Positions 42,895 to 52,520 are shown, counted from the stretch's first letter. The stretch: 64,000 nucleotides of DNA from Thermococcus paralvinellae (GCF_000517445.1 NZ_CP006965.1:1216681-1280680), one strand, 5' to 3'. The notes: generated from the letters alone by a model not told the origin. A program made the numbers and translations.

Positions 42895-43575
42895 TTAGGG
42901 CTTCCTGACTACAAATAGTGCGTGATCTTTTTCGTATGGCTCCAATGAGATTCTCTCAACAATCTCAAAGTATTCACTCAACTCCTTTTCAACCATCTTG
43001 AAAACTTCTTCCGGTTCCTTTGTAACGTCAATACTCCTGCTCTTAACGGCAATCATTCCATAGCCACCGCTCTTGAGATAAGCCTTTGCGTTGTCAATCA
43101 GGATTTTTGCCTGTGTTGGCTGAGCAACGTCCTCAAAGATAACATCAACCTTAGTAACGAGTGCCCTGTATTCTTCGGGCTTTGTTGCATCTCCAAGGAT
43201 TGGAACTATGTTTCTCCTTTCCTCAACAATCGGCACAAGCTCTCTCAAAACTCTCGGTGAGAACTCAATACCAAAGATTTTGCCCTCCCATCCAATGATA
43301 TCACTCACGTGGGAAGCAGTTGTACCACTTGCAATTCCCAAATAGAGGACGCTCTTTCCGGGTTTAATAGGGAAGTTTTTGAGGCCGTTCATTATTGCAG
43401 CGCCAAGTTTTGACCTCCTTGGATTCCAAATTCTGTATTCTTCACCTTCCCACTTAACTATCCTCTCTCCATAAACTTTCTGTCCCGGAACTAAATTCTT
43501 AGTCGCAATTTTCTCGCTTCCATCTTCATCAATGAATATATAAACGCCAGGGAATTTGTGCTTTTTAATCTTCAT
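42895..43575 (-). CDS. flpA: Fibrillarin (rRNA/tRNA 2'-O-methyltransferase)
   Basis: 226 residues. [26 protein letters not shown] leads to the SAM fold: [60 protein letters not shown] and [22 protein letters not shown]. It is the methyltransferase of C/D box sRNPs. The start follows GAGGTGAG, five bases after nop5, so the two are one operon. The guide RNAs at 16280 and 60101 are its expected partners. Confidence 0.96.
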   Translation of the reverse strand: MKIKKHKFPGVYIFIDEDGSEKIATKNLVPGQKVYGERIVKWEGEEYRIWNPRRSKLGAAIMNGLKNFPIKPGKSVLYLGIASGTTASHVSDIIGWEGKIFGIEFSPRVLRELVPIVEERRNIVPILGDATKPEEYRALVTKVDVIFEDVAQPTQAKILIDNAKAYLKSGGYGMIAVKSRSIDVTKEPEEVFKMVEKELSEYFEIVERISLEPYEKDHALFVVRKP

Positions 43576-43580
43576 CTATC

Positions 43581-44822
43581 TCACCTCCTTCTTCTACCCT
43601 TCTCTTTTCCGCCTTTGAACTTCTTTCCTTTTTCCTTCCCTTTGAACTTCTTACTCTTCTTGAACTTCTCCTTCTTTTTCTTCTTCGACTTCTCCTTCCT
43701 CTTTGGTGGGTTTGGATACTTCTCTTTAATTTCCTTGATTCTTGCCTCAAGCTCTTTCTTCAGCTCCTCAGCTATGTATTCACCTGAGAAGTAGTCCACA
43801 CGAGCGGCGATTGCTAACTTACCAGCCAATGCTCTTGCAATCTTTCCACGCTGCCACCATGGAGACTTGTTGATTGCTGGGTACTGGTAGATAACACCGT
43901 GCTTTGGCGGCTTAGCACCAGTCCTTAAGTGCCTGAAGAGAGCTTTTTCAGCACCGAGGACTTGAATTGTTGAGGATGGCATCATTGCCAACTCTTTCAG
44001 TCCGCCAGCCAAACTTATTAAACGAGCGGCAAGCTTTGCACCAACAAGACCTTTGAGGTTTGGTGCAACATCATCCATCGCCCTGTCAATGTAATCTTCA
44101 ATCTCTTCTCTAAGCTTGTAGAGGTCATCAATTTCCTTAGCAAAATCCTGAATTATCTTGATGTCCTTTTCATCCATCCATGCACCCATGGTCTTTTCTT
44201 TAGCCTTGAGAATCTTCTCGATTTTACCTTCGCTAAAGCCGAGTTTCTCAAGGTTTTCTTTAGTTGCATTCTCTCTGTGTCCTATGTTCTTAACAAATGC
44301 AACATACTGCGGGTGCTTTGGCAAAATTTCATCAAGCTCTGGGAAGTGAAGTGAGTACCACTCCCTAAGCCTTGAGACGAGCAGGTTTATGACCTTATCA
44401 ATGTCATCTAAAGCTTCAATTGCCTGAATCACCATCTTATCCCTTGCACCGCTCTGCTCCTGAATCCTTAAGCGAGTCAAAGCCACGCCAACAGAATAAT
44501 AGCGCTCAAACCACTCCTTGCCGAGGAACTCCTCGGGCTTTTCTCTGAGTATTTCTCCAGCCAAATTTGGAAATTCTGCATCTGCATTAAAGCCAAGCTC
44601 TTTAACAGCTCTGCTTAAGTCAGGGTGCTCAAAAACGAACTCATCATAACCTTTCTCCTTAAGCTCTTCGAGAAATGCAATTAAATCATCAGTAATCTCA
44701 CCAGATAAGAGCTTATCCAAAGCTATCTCGGGCTTTTCTCTGTACTCTCTCTTGGCGATTAAGTTGCCACTCTCATCGAAGGCATAAATCCCTTGAACGT
44801 TTTCGCTTATGTAAGCTTTCAT
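43581..44822 (-). CDS. nop5: Nop5 (Nop56/58 homologue)
   Basis: 413 residues. The N-terminal fibrillarin-binding domain (1-110), the coiled-coil region (about 120-230, ERYYSVGVALTRLRIQEQSGARDKMVIQAIEALDDIDKVINLLVSRLREWY), and the NOP domain (LVGAKLAARLISLAGGLKELAMMPSSTIQVLGAEKALFRHL near 255-295, with RTGAKPPKHGVIYQYP) are complete. The tail after 345 is a Lys/Glu-rich segment of more than 50 residues. It is the scaffold that joins L7Ae, fibrillarin and the guide RNA. The ATG at 44822 follows AGGTGATG. Confidence 0.95.
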   Translation of the reverse strand: MKAYISENVQGIYAFDESGNLIAKREYREKPEIALDKLLSGEITDDLIAFLEELKEKGYDEFVFEHPDLSRAVKELGFNADAEFPNLAGEILREKPEEFLGKEWFERYYSVGVALTRLRIQEQSGARDKMVIQAIEALDDIDKVINLLVSRLREWYSLHFPELDEILPKHPQYVAFVKNIGHRENATKENLEKLGFSEGKIEKILKAKEKTMGAWMDEKDIKIIQDFAKEIDDLYKLREEIEDYIDRAMDDVAPNLKGLVGAKLAARLISLAGGLKELAMMPSSTIQVLGAEKALFRHLRTGAKPPKHGVIYQYPAINKSPWWQRGKIARALAGKLAIAARVDYFSGEYIAEELKKELEARIKEIKEKYPNPPKRKEKSKKKKKEKFKKSKKFKGKEKGKKFKGGKEKGRRRR

Positions 44823-45014
44823 CAACATCACCTTCTTATCATTTTGCTAAAGAGATATAAAAGGATTGAGCTTTTAAACCTAAGCTTCTGCTTCAAGAAG
44901 ATTAAAGTCCGAAATGGTTTATCTTAGTGAAGCTGTTAAAAACTTAGTATCAAAAACTAAAGGTTAGAAAAGCCTTTTTATATCTGAAACATATATCTGT
45001 AAATGGTGATACAT

Positions 45015-45431
45015 ATGCCGACAATTAAGATTTCCGTTACAGGTGAAAGTGTTTCTCCAACAAGAATGATAGTTAAAGGGAAGAAAACTGAGTATATCGT
45101 TGACAAGGATGATTCAAGTCCCCTCGAGTATATTCTTGCGGCATTGGCTGGCTGTATAAATATAGTTGGATTTATGGTTGCTAAGGACATGGACTTAAAC
45201 ATAGAGAAAATTTTCATAGAGATAGAGGGAAAGCTCAACACAGACAAACTCATGGGTAAAAACGTTGAAGATAGAGCGGGATATAAGGAGATTAAAGTGA
45301 AAGTGAAAGTTCAAGGGAACGTCGAAGAGGGGAAGCTCAAAGAATGGATGGCTAAAGTTGAAGAGAGATGTCCAATAGGAGATAACATAATGAACGAAAC
45401 CCCCGTCTGTGTTGAAGTCGAAAAAGCTTAG
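45015..45431 (+). CDS. OsmC family peroxiredoxin-like protein
   Basis: 138 residues. SSPLEYILAALAGCINIVGFMVAKDMDLNIEKIFIEIEGKLN contains the first reactive Cys (about 45), and KVEERCPIGDNIMNETPVCVEVEKA the second (about 119). The fold is that of OsmC/Ohr, which reduces organic hydroperoxides. The linker VEDRAGYKEIKVKVKV separates the two parts. The ATG at 45015 follows GGTGAT; TTTTTATATC near 44975 is the TATA box. Confidence 0.88.
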   Translation: MPTIKISVTGESVSPTRMIVKGKKTEYIVDKDDSSPLEYILAALAGCINIVGFMVAKDMDLNIEKIFIEIEGKLNTDKLMGKNVEDRAGYKEIKVKVKVQGNVEEGKLKEWMAKVEERCPIGDNIMNETPVCVEVEKA

Positions 45432-45479
45432 CTCTTTACTTTCCCTTTTTAAAAAAGTTTAAAGAGAAAAATACTTACT

Positions 45480-46148
45480 TTAATCTTTTGATGGCAGATA
45501 TGGAATTATCCAGCTCAGAAAGCTATCCAGACTTCTTGTTTGAATATAAAGAGTTCCTGTTCCATAGAACTCCGCCACTAATCCTTCTCCGCTCAAGAGA
45601 GTGCTCTTTAATCCACCAACTCTCCTCACTTTAAAGTCCAGCCCTTCGCTAAATGCAACTAAATGTCCTGTATCCAAGATAAAGTGCTCATTGTTTAACT
45701 CAACTTTCTGAATTGCGCCGTAGCTTGAGAGAAACACCACACCTCTTCCGCTCATTTTCAGAAGGAACAAACCCTCTCTCGCGAAAAATGTCTTTGCCCC
45801 TCCCCACTTTGTGTCGATGTTTATCTCAGCAGAGCTTGCCAAAAACGCCCCGCTCTGAGCATATAGCGTCCCGTCAATCTCAAAAACCTCAATGTCACCA
45901 GGATAAGGAGGTGCAAGCCCTATTTTTCCAGCCCCACCTTCAGCTCTAAAAATGTTTATGAAAAAGCTTTCTCCAGCTAAAAGAGACCTCTTGAGTGCTC
46001 CAAAAATTCCACCTTTTGCTTTCGTTTCCATCTTAATATTTGGACTCATAAAAACCATAGCACCAGATTCCGCTTGTAGTGCTTCCCCTTTCTCCAATTC
46101 AACTTCAACCAAACTAAAACTCGGCCTATGTTTTATCTCATACTTCAC
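45480..46148 (-). CDS. AIM24/TIGR00266 family protein
   Basis: 222 residues from a GTG start with GGTGAT five bases upstream. PSFSLVEVELEKGEALQAESGAMVFMSPNIKMETKAKGGIFGALKRSLLAGESFFINIFRAEGGAGKIGLAPPYPGDIEVFEID and LYAQSGAFLASSAEINIDTKWGGAKTFFAREGLFLLKMSG are the typical double-stranded beta-helix repeats. GSG/GEG turns recur through to SLDSFLSWIIPYLP. The function is unknown across life; a role in membranes or stress has been suggested. It stands alone, with A/T-rich flanks. Confidence 0.87.
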   Translation of the reverse strand: MKYEIKHRPSFSLVEVELEKGEALQAESGAMVFMSPNIKMETKAKGGIFGALKRSLLAGESFFINIFRAEGGAGKIGLAPPYPGDIEVFEIDGTLYAQSGAFLASSAEINIDTKWGGAKTFFAREGLFLLKMSGRGVVFLSSYGAIQKVELNNEHFILDTGHLVAFSEGLDFKVRRVGGLKSTLLSGEGLVAEFYGTGTLYIQTRSLDSFLSWIIPYLPSKD

Positions 46149-46303
46149 AAATATCACCTAAACTTTAACTATCAATAGTGGTATATATCACTTCCTATCG
46201 CTAATTGACGAAGAACAGTTGACTTTTTACCGAAAGACTTTTATAAGGGGGTTAGATATTTCCCAAAGAACGTCAAGTTCAACGCTTTTTACAGGTGATG
46301 CCA

Positions 46304-47356
46304 ATGAGAAAACTGCTGAAGCCAGTTAAAGATGTCGGTATCGTGGGTTATGGCGCGTATATACCTATGTTCAGAATTAAAAATGCCGAAATCGGCAGAG
46401 TATGGGGGGTTAGCGGATTCCCAATTGAAGAAAAAGCTGTAAACAATCTCGATGAGGATGCATTAACAATAGGAATTGAGGCAGCAAGAAACGCCTTAAA
46501 GAGGGCTAAAATCGACCCCAAACTTATTAGGGCAATCTGGTTTGGTTCTGAGTCAAAACCTTACGCAGTTAAGCCTTCTGCAACCGTTATAGCTGAAGCA
46601 ATTGGAGCAACTCCAGATTTAGACGCTGCAGATTTTGAATTTGCTTGTAAAGCTGGAACTGAGGCTTTGCAAGCAGCAATAGGTTTTGTTGGTTCTGGAA
46701 TGGCAGAATATGCTATGGCAATTGGAGCCGACACTGCCCAAGGAAGACCTGGTGACCATCTTGAATTCACAGCAGCAGCTGGAGGAGCAGCTTACATCGT
46801 CGGAGAGAAGAGCTCAGAAACTTTAGCATACTTTGAAGGAAGCTACTCTTACGTTACGGACACCCCAGACTTCTGGAGAAGACAGCATGAGCACTATCCA
46901 AGACACGGGAACAGATTCACCGGAGAACCAGCTTACTTCCACCATGTGATTAGTGCCGCCAAAGGATTGATGGAAGAGTTAGGACTGACAGTTAATGATT
47001 TTGACTACGCTGTCTTCCACCAGCCAAACGTTAAGTTCCCACTTACAGCTGCAAAAATTTTGGGTATTCCAATTGAGAAAGTTAAACCCGGTCTTCTCAG
47101 CGGGGTGATAGGCAACACATACAGCGGTGCAACTTTAGTTGGAGTTTCTGCCGTTTTGGACATAGCAAAGCCCGGCGAGAGAATCCTTTGGGTTAGCTTT
47201 GGCTCTGGAGCAGGAAGCGACGCTTTCAGCTTAGTCGTACAAGATGCAATCGAGGAAAAGAGAGACTTGGCACCAAAGACGTGGGACTACATAAACAGGA
47301 AGAAGTACATTGACTATGCACTGTACGTGAAACACAGAGGAAAGCTCATTATGTGA
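46304..47356 (+). CDS. hmgS: Hydroxymethylglutaryl-CoA synthase
   Basis: 350 residues. [20 protein letters not shown], then [24 protein letters not shown] with the catalytic Cys (about 111), [16 protein letters not shown] and [18 protein letters not shown] with the catalytic His (about 234). It condenses acetoacetyl-CoA with acetyl-CoA. The ATG at 46304 follows AGGTGATG. The next genes are the thiolase and DUF35 protein; in a methanogen these three form one complex that channels acetoacetyl-CoA. Confidence 0.95.
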   Translation: MRKLLKPVKDVGIVGYGAYIPMFRIKNAEIGRVWGVSGFPIEEKAVNNLDEDALTIGIEAARNALKRAKIDPKLIRAIWFGSESKPYAVKPSATVIAEAIGATPDLDAADFEFACKAGTEALQAAIGFVGSGMAEYAMAIGADTAQGRPGDHLEFTAAAGGAAYIVGEKSSETLAYFEGSYSYVTDTPDFWRRQHEHYPRHGNRFTGEPAYFHHVISAAKGLMEELGLTVNDFDYAVFHQPNVKFPLTAAKILGIPIEKVKPGLLSGVIGNTYSGATLVGVSAVLDIAKPGERILWVSFGSGAGSDAFSLVVQDAIEEKRDLAPKTWDYINRKKYIDYALYVKHRGKLIM

Positions 47357-47366
47357 GGTGGTTGAA

Positions 47367-48527
47367 ATGAAAAAGGCTGTAATAATTGGAGTTGGCATGA
47401 CTCCAGTTGGAGAGCACTGGAAGACAAGCCTGAGAGATCTGGCCGTTGAGGCTTTGCTGAATGCAATGGATGACGCTAACATTGACAAAGTTGATTCCCT
47501 TTATGTAGGAAACATGATTTCTGGGCCATTCGTTGAACAGGAAAATCTTGGAGCCTTAATTGCAGACTGGGCTGGTTTGGGACACATTCCAGCTGTAAAA
47601 ATTGAGGCCGCTTGTGCCTCTGGAGGAGCTGCAGTTCAAGAAGGTGCTAAAGCTGTCATGAGCGGTCTTGAAGATGTCGTTGCTGTTGTTGGAGTGGAAA
47701 AGATGACGGATGTTTGGCCAAGTGATGCTACAAGATACTTGGCTTATGCTTCTGATGCTGAATGGGAGCTGTTCCACGGAGCAAGCTTTGTAGCTTTGAA
47801 TGCCCTTGTCATGCGCTATTACATGCACACATATGGTTATACAGAGGAGGACTTAGCGTTATTCGCTGTTAATGCTCACATAAATGGTGCAAAAAACCCA
47901 TATGCAATGTTTAAGAAGCCAATAAAGGTCGAGACAGTTTTGAAGAGTCCATACATAGCCGACCCGCTCAAGCTGTTTGATGCCTCTCCAGTCTGTGACG
48001 GTGCCGCAGCTGTTATCATAACAACGCCTGAAAAAGCGAAGGAGCTCGGAATTCCAAAAGAAAAGTGGGTTGAGATAGCTGGAATGGGAAGGGCAATTGA
48101 TACAATCAACCTGGCAAACAGGAAGGACTTGCTCAGACTTAAAGCTGCAGAAGTTGCAGCCGAGAGAGCCTACAAGATGGCTGCTATAACACCAAAGGAT
48201 GTTGACATCTTCGAGGTTCACGATGCATTCACAATAATGGCCGCTTTGAGCTTGGAAGCCGTAGGTGCTGCTGAACGCGGTAAGGGTGCGGAGCTGGCTA
48301 AGGAAGGGCAGATCGCGATTGACGGTGATTATCCAATCCAAACAATGGGTGGACTTAAGGCAAGAGGACACCCAGTTGGTGCAACAGGAGTTTATCAGAC
48401 CGTTGAAGCAGCTTTACAGCTCAGAGGAGAAGCACCAAATCAAGTGCCCGATGCAGAGATTGCACTAACGCAGAACATCGGAGGAACAGGTTCAAACATA
48501 ACCGTAACAATCCTTAGGAGGGTTTGA
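47367..48527 (+). CDS. Acetyl-CoA acetyltransferase (archaeal thiolase)
   Basis: 386 residues. KIEAACASGGAAVQEGAKAVMSG carries the nucleophilic Cys (about 84), FEVHDAFTIMAALSLEAVGAAERGKG the His region, and KARGHPVGATGVYQTVEAALQL and TQNIGGTGSNITVTIL the C-terminal GHPxGATG and GG motifs. It is of the SCPx-like archaeal type that makes acetoacetyl-CoA. The ATG at 47367 follows GAGGTGGT. It overlaps nothing but sits two bases before the DUF35 start. Confidence 0.93.
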   Translation: MKKAVIIGVGMTPVGEHWKTSLRDLAVEALLNAMDDANIDKVDSLYVGNMISGPFVEQENLGALIADWAGLGHIPAVKIEAACASGGAAVQEGAKAVMSGLEDVVAVVGVEKMTDVWPSDATRYLAYASDAEWELFHGASFVALNALVMRYYMHTYGYTEEDLALFAVNAHINGAKNPYAMFKKPIKVETVLKSPYIADPLKLFDASPVCDGAAAVIITTPEKAKELGIPKEKWVEIAGMGRAIDTINLANRKDLLRLKAAEVAAERAYKMAAITPKDVDIFEVHDAFTIMAALSLEAVGAAERGKGAELAKEGQIAIDGDYPIQTMGGLKARGHPVGATGVYQTVEAALQLRGEAPNQVPDAEIALTQNIGGTGSNITVTILRRV

Positions 48528-48529
48528 AA

Positions 48530-48937
48530 ATGGGGAAGCCAATGCAGGTTTCAAGATTTTGGAGACACTTTAAAGAGAAGTACCGCTTAGTTGGGAGTAA
48601 GTGCAAAAAGTGCGGAAAGATTCACTTCCCCCCAAGACAAGTGTGTAATGAGTGTGGAAGCAAAGAGATGGAAGAGATACAGCTCAGTGGAAGAGGAAAG
48701 GTCATCAGCTGGACTATTGTGAGAAACCCTCCAAGCGGCTTTGAATATTACAAACCCTATCCACTAGCATTGATTGAGCTTGAAGAGGGCCCAATAATTT
48801 TGGCCCAGCTCACAGATGTTGACCCAGAAGAAATTACCTTCGGAATGGAGGTTGAGATGGTCACGAGGAAGATAAGAGAATTCAACGAAGACGGAATAAT
48901 CATCTATGGATACAAGTTCAGACCGCCGATTAAATGA
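48530..48937 (+). CDS. DUF35 protein (Zn-ribbon and OB fold) of the thiolase/HMGS complex
   Basis: 135 residues. An N-terminal helix (VSRFWRHFKEKYRLVGSKC) is followed by a zinc ribbon with Cys pairs SKCKKCGK and RQVCNECGS (about 24-45), then an OB fold (GRGKVISWTIVRNPPSGFEYYKPYPLALIELEEGPIILAQL). In the Methanothermococcus complex the DUF35 protein holds thiolase and HMG-CoA synthase together. The ATG at 48530 follows GGAGGGTTT; the in-frame TTG at 48524 is part of that site. It ends where the convergent broken GNAT gene ends. Confidence 0.9.
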   Translation: MGKPMQVSRFWRHFKEKYRLVGSKCKKCGKIHFPPRQVCNECGSKEMEEIQLSGRGKVISWTIVRNPPSGFEYYKPYPLALIELEEGPIILAQLTDVDPEEITFGMEVEMVTRKIREFNEDGIIIYGYKFRPPIK

Positions 48938-49475
48938 TCAGCAAGGAATAGCTTGTCTCTTATTCTCTTTTTCTGATTTTTCAGCTTCTTTTTCTACATC
49001 CTTAACCATCCTAACCCAAATTCCACTTTGCTCAGCAACTCTGAAGCCATACTTCTCATAGAACTTAATCGCCTTCTTATTCTTCTCCCCAACCCAGAGC
49101 TCTATTTTATCGTTGTATTTGCTCAGATAGCAGAGACATTTATCCATGAGTTTTTTTTCCAATGCTCTTACCTTGATACCGCTTATCAACCACGAATTCA
49201 TGGATAGCCCCGACAACTCTCCCCTCATATTTGCTGAACCAGTCTTTATCACAAACGATAAATCCAACGATTTCATCACCGATTTTAGCAATAAAAAAGC
49301 CGTCTTTAGCTTTATTCCAACACCATCTCAAATATCTCCGCGCATATCTCCTACCTTCTCCACCATATTCTGGCATATCCTCATAGCCCCTCATGTAAAC
49401 ATCAACAAGCTTTTCCAAAACCTCTTGATTGAATTCTTCCAGCTTTTCTATCTTTACTTCCTCTTCCACCGTCAT
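48938..49475 (-). pseudogene. GNAT acetyltransferase with a one-base frameshift
   Basis: The frame from the ATG at 49475 reads VEEEVKIEKLEEFNQEVLEKLVDVY...GFFIAKIGDEIVGFIVCDKDWF...GAIHEFVVDKRYQGKSIGKK then breaks to THG and stop. A second frame, overlapping, reads KALEKKLMDKCLCYLSKYNDKIELWVGEKNKKAIKFYEKYGFRVAEQSGIWVRMVKD to the TGA at 48938. Joined, they form one GNAT domain with QxKxIGKKLMDKCLC as the acetyl-CoA loop. The break is at a run of eight T (plus strand, 49151-49158), where seven would restore the frame. It may be a real mutation, slippage or a sequencing error. A TATA box about 25 bases before the ATG suggests a leaderless start. Confidence 0.72.
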
Positions 49476-49559
49476 CACTATTAAGTTAGGAGATGGACTT
49501 AAAAAGCATAGGGTTTTTATGGTTTGAGGGAGAGAGTAGAGCAGAAGAAGGTGGTTTTA

Positions 49560-50093
49560 ATGGGAAAGGCAAAGCCAAAAATTTGCGAAATTTGCGGTGC
49601 TGAAATCAGAGGACAAGGACACACTGTAAAAATTGAAGGTGCAGAGCTCTTAGTTTGCTCTAACTGTTATAGAAAATATGGAAGAAAGAAGCCAGGAACG
49701 TTCAGCATAATGCCCACTGGAAGGGAGCCTAGAAGAGCATATAAACCAAGACCAAAGCCACAGCAAAAACCCTACCGTGAGAAACCTCTCTATACCGAGG
49801 ACATTGTTGAGGATTACGCTGAGAGAGTTTACCAAGCGATACAGAGAAGCAAGTTAAGCTATGAGGAACTTTCACACAGAGTGGGACTTTCTGTCAACGT
49901 GCTTAGAAGGATTGCCCATGGTGAGTACATGCCAACCATTGAGGAAGCTAAAAAGTTAGAGAGATATTTCAAGATAAAACTCATTGAAAGAGTGGAAGAA
50001 GTGCATGAGGAGAAAGTCAGCATTCCAAAAGATTATGAACCGACTCTCGGTGACATTGCAAGAATAAAAATCAAGAAGAAAAAGAAGAAATGA
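49560..50093 (+). CDS. mbf1: Multiprotein bridging factor MBF1
   Basis: 177 residues. A zinc ribbon CEIC...LVCSNC (about 9-36) leads to a basic linker (EPRRAYKPRPKPQQKP), then an XRE/Cro helix-turn-helix (SKLSYEELSHRVGLSVNVLRRIAHGEYMPTIEEAKKLERYF, about 96-136) and a Lys-rich end. The order is that of archaeal MBF1, which binds the ribosome and may act in stress adaptation. The ATG at 49560 follows GAAGGTGG. Confidence 0.93.
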   Translation: MGKAKPKICEICGAEIRGQGHTVKIEGAELLVCSNCYRKYGRKKPGTFSIMPTGREPRRAYKPRPKPQQKPYREKPLYTEDIVEDYAERVYQAIQRSKLSYEELSHRVGLSVNVLRRIAHGEYMPTIEEAKKLERYFKIKLIERVEEVHEEKVSIPKDYEPTLGDIARIKIKKKKKK

Positions 50094-50160
50094 GCATTAG
50101 AAAGAACACCCCAGAATAACTCAAACAGATACTAAGAGATGAAAAAGCAGTAAGGACACT

Positions 50161-50571
50161 TCAGTAAAACTCCTCTCCTTCCTCTTCTACTTCCTCAATT
50201 TTCTGCTCAATCTTCTTAACTTTCGGCGGATGAAAGCCCTTAAGCTTTTCAAAAGTCCCCCATAAGCGCAAAAGTTCCTTGTGAACTGGACTTCCTGGAG
50301 GAATCACAATTATATGAGCAGGTGGATGGATATCTCTCAGACGACCAATTGCCTTAGCTGGAGGTAAGTCAATCTGAGCAACCACATGAGCTCTGTATTT
50401 TTTCCTCGGCTTTTCCCCAACAATTTTTTCAAACGCCCAATCTGAAAGTGCAGGGGGTATTATCTTTGGGTCTCCCCTAATCTGCATTCCACCATATCTC
50501 ACAAGGTCAGCCAAAGCCACCATTGCTTTGTCAAAGTTGTCTGTCCTTATTAGCACAATCGTGTTTAGCAT
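50161..50571 (-). CDS. DUF356 family protein
   Basis: 136 residues starting MLNTIVLIRTDNFDKAMVALADLVRYGGMQIRGDPKIIPPALSDWAFEKIVGEKPRKKYRAHVVAQIDLPPAKAIGRLRDIHPPAHIIVIPPGS. It matches the archaeal DUF356 family; the Arg and His rich middle is suggestive of RNA or nucleotide binding. The C-terminal tail is acidic (EEVEEEGEEF). The ATG at 50571 follows TTGGTGAAG. The role is unknown. Confidence 0.8.
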   Translation of the reverse strand: MLNTIVLIRTDNFDKAMVALADLVRYGGMQIRGDPKIIPPALSDWAFEKIVGEKPRKKYRAHVVAQIDLPPAKAIGRLRDIHPPAHIIVIPPGSPVHKELLRLWGTFEKLKGFHPPKVKKIEQKIEEVEEEGEEFY

Positions 50572-50686
50572 TATCTTCACCAACCTTCTCTCATTCTTGG
50601 AGTTTTTAAAGGTTTGTCATTTTTAATTACCGAAAGTTTTAAAAACAATTTGTTAGGAAAAATGATTGTATAAGGAGGTGGAAGGA

Positions 50687-52390
50687 ATGTTTCTGAAGAA
50701 ACGACACTTGGAGATAATCAGAGAGATGACAAAGACTGAGAACCAAGCTGAAATCCAAGAAAAGCTCCCAGAAGAGTTCCAGATTAGAGCTCTGGAACTC
50801 TACATATTGGGATTTGCAGAGCTTGAAGGTAACAAGATAAAGTTCACAGAAGCTGGGAAAAAGCTGTTGAAGATAGCTGAAAAGATCAACATTGATGACC
50901 TGCCAGATATTTTTGTTGATTCCGAAATCATAAAGATATTAGAGCTTTTAGAGGGGACAGGACAAGTCCCAGAAGAATGGCTAGCTTTACTTAAGGAGCG
51001 CAAGCTGGCTGATGAGAACGGTTTAACAGAGGTTGGAAAAGCTGTTTTAGAACTTTACAAGGAAACACACCCATTAGTTTACCTCACACCAGAGATAGTT
51101 TCATTTCTCAGGGGAATGCCAAAGATTGGAACTCTGGATGAACTTATAACATACAAGAACTCAAGGCAATATGGGGATAACATAATAAATGCCCTTCAAG
51201 CAATGCGTTTGCTGTTAATTTCACCTCAAACTGAAAAAGGAAAAGCATTCGCAACAACTCCAGCAACTAAACTTGCTCTTAAAGCAGTTCAGATGATTCC
51301 AGTATTTGCAAGGGCAATAGTTCTGAGGAAAGAGGACTTCGAGATGCTCAAATCTGGAAAGAGCACAGCCCAGCTTAGAGATATGGGATTAGCTGATGAA
51401 AAAGGAACCACGGAGCTTGGAAAGGTTATAATGGACACCTATGAAGCTATGGGCAAAAAAGAGGAGAAAGTCCTGCCGATTTACCTGCTAGACGATGAGC
51501 TTACAGTGTTGAAAGCAATTCAGGAGATTGAAGGCAAATATGAGAAAAATCCTGACATACTGCCAACCTATAAAGAAATTGAGAAGATTGCAAAGGTTAA
51601 TGATTTGGGCGAAATTTTACATCTGTTAGAGTCAAAAGAGCTCATCAGGAGAGAACTAGTTAAGAACAAGGACACATACTGGCTCACCAAATGGGGAAAA
51701 GATGCCATAAAATTTGGAACCGTCAGTCCGGATGGAATGAAAGCTTTAACATATGCAGAAAGCGGCGACGTGCCGATAGCTGAATGGGTGATTCAAGCAA
51801 AGAAAGAAGGACTCATCGCTTACGGAATCACAGATAAAGGAAGATTTTACTTAAAGCTAAGTGCATCAATTAAGAGAAAGCCATATCTGACAATGTATGA
51901 TTCAGCGATACTCGTTAAGATGCCAAGGAAAAAGTACATCCACAAGGATGAGCTCGTTAAGCTCGTTCAGGATTATGTGAGCGGTGATGAGAAGGCAATC
52001 ATCAAAGCGATAGGAGAAGCAGAAGCTAAGGGATTCATAGTTGAGCTACAGAACAAGATGGTTAAACTTACAGAGCTTGGAGAGAAAGTGAAGACAGCTA
52101 TAGAGAATGCAAAAGTCCAAGAGATCATTAAGACAAAATTTGGAGTTACACCAACAACATACAATGTTCTCAAGGTAATTTACGATAACCTCAAGGTGTT
52201 CAACAGAATTTGGAAGGAGAGCAAAGAGATCAGAGGATACAAGCAGGATGAAGTGGATGTTATTAAGAAGCACCTCAGCCTAAGTGAAGATGAAATTAAA
52301 AAAGCGCTAACAATTTTGAGGGCTTTAGGCCTCCTTGGCGAAAAGAGCCTAACAGAGGCTGGTAAGACTCTAGTTGAGGCCTACGCTTAG
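50687..52390 (+). CDS. DUF505 family protein, winged-helix repeats
   Basis: 567 residues, acidic and lysine-rich, no cysteines seen. The protein is built of repeats that look like winged helices: RHLEIIREMTKTENQAEIQEKL, LTEVGKAVLELY, TELGKVIMDTYEAM, YWLTKWGKDAIKFG, KLTELGEKVKTAI, KSLTEAGKTLVEAY. The phrase LT-x-x-GK-x-x-x occurs about eight times, ending each wing. Such tandem winged helices are known in archaeal DUF505 proteins of unknown role; nucleic-acid binding is likely. The ATG at 50687 follows AAGGAGGTGG. A T-rich tract follows the stop. Confidence 0.82.
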   Translation: MFLKKRHLEIIREMTKTENQAEIQEKLPEEFQIRALELYILGFAELEGNKIKFTEAGKKLLKIAEKINIDDLPDIFVDSEIIKILELLEGTGQVPEEWLALLKERKLADENGLTEVGKAVLELYKETHPLVYLTPEIVSFLRGMPKIGTLDELITYKNSRQYGDNIINALQAMRLLLISPQTEKGKAFATTPATKLALKAVQMIPVFARAIVLRKEDFEMLKSGKSTAQLRDMGLADEKGTTELGKVIMDTYEAMGKKEEKVLPIYLLDDELTVLKAIQEIEGKYEKNPDILPTYKEIEKIAKVNDLGEILHLLESKELIRRELVKNKDTYWLTKWGKDAIKFGTVSPDGMKALTYAESGDVPIAEWVIQAKKEGLIAYGITDKGRFYLKLSASIKRKPYLTMYDSAILVKMPRKKYIHKDELVKLVQDYVSGDEKAIIKAIGEAEAKGFIVELQNKMVKLTELGEKVKTAIENAKVQEIIKTKFGVTPTTYNVLKVIYDNLKVFNRIWKESKEIRGYKQDEVDVIKKHLSLSEDEIKKALTILRALGLLGEKSLTEAGKTLVEAYA

Positions 52391-52430
52391 TTTTCTATTC
52401 TTTTTAACTTTAGCTTTACTTTTGCCAAAT
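52391..52430 (+). terminator. T-rich terminator tract after the DUF505 gene
   Basis: Several T runs (TTTTC, CTTTTT, TTTACTTTTG) follow the stop within 40 bases, ahead of the TATA box for TBP. Confidence 0.4.
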
Positions 52431-52478
52431 TTCTGTAATTTCGATTTGCCTAAATCTTTAAAAACCCCAAGTGAGGTA

Positions 52479-52486
52479 TTTATAAA
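52479..52486 (+). promoter_or_regulatory. TATA box of the TBP gene
   Basis: TATTTATAAAG is centred about 38 bases before the ATG and about 25 before position 52508, where the GGGGGTG ribosome site begins. The leader would be about 13 bases. TTTTTAAA immediately follows, so a second TATA-like element is available for autoregulation by TBP. Confidence 0.55.
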
Positions 52487-52520
52487 GGGTTTTTAAACCC
52501 ACTAATTGGGGGTGTAATTT

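Noticed and set aside
43565-43750. Arg-rich 61-codon frame near the end of nop5
   Set aside because: It is another frame of the lysine-rich nop5 tail; the apparent basic protein follows from the repeated AAG/GAG codons.
44915-44966. 17-codon ORF MVYLSEAVKNLVSK upstream of the OsmC gene
   Set aside because: Too short, no ribosome site and no known family; the sequence is AT-rich promoter space.
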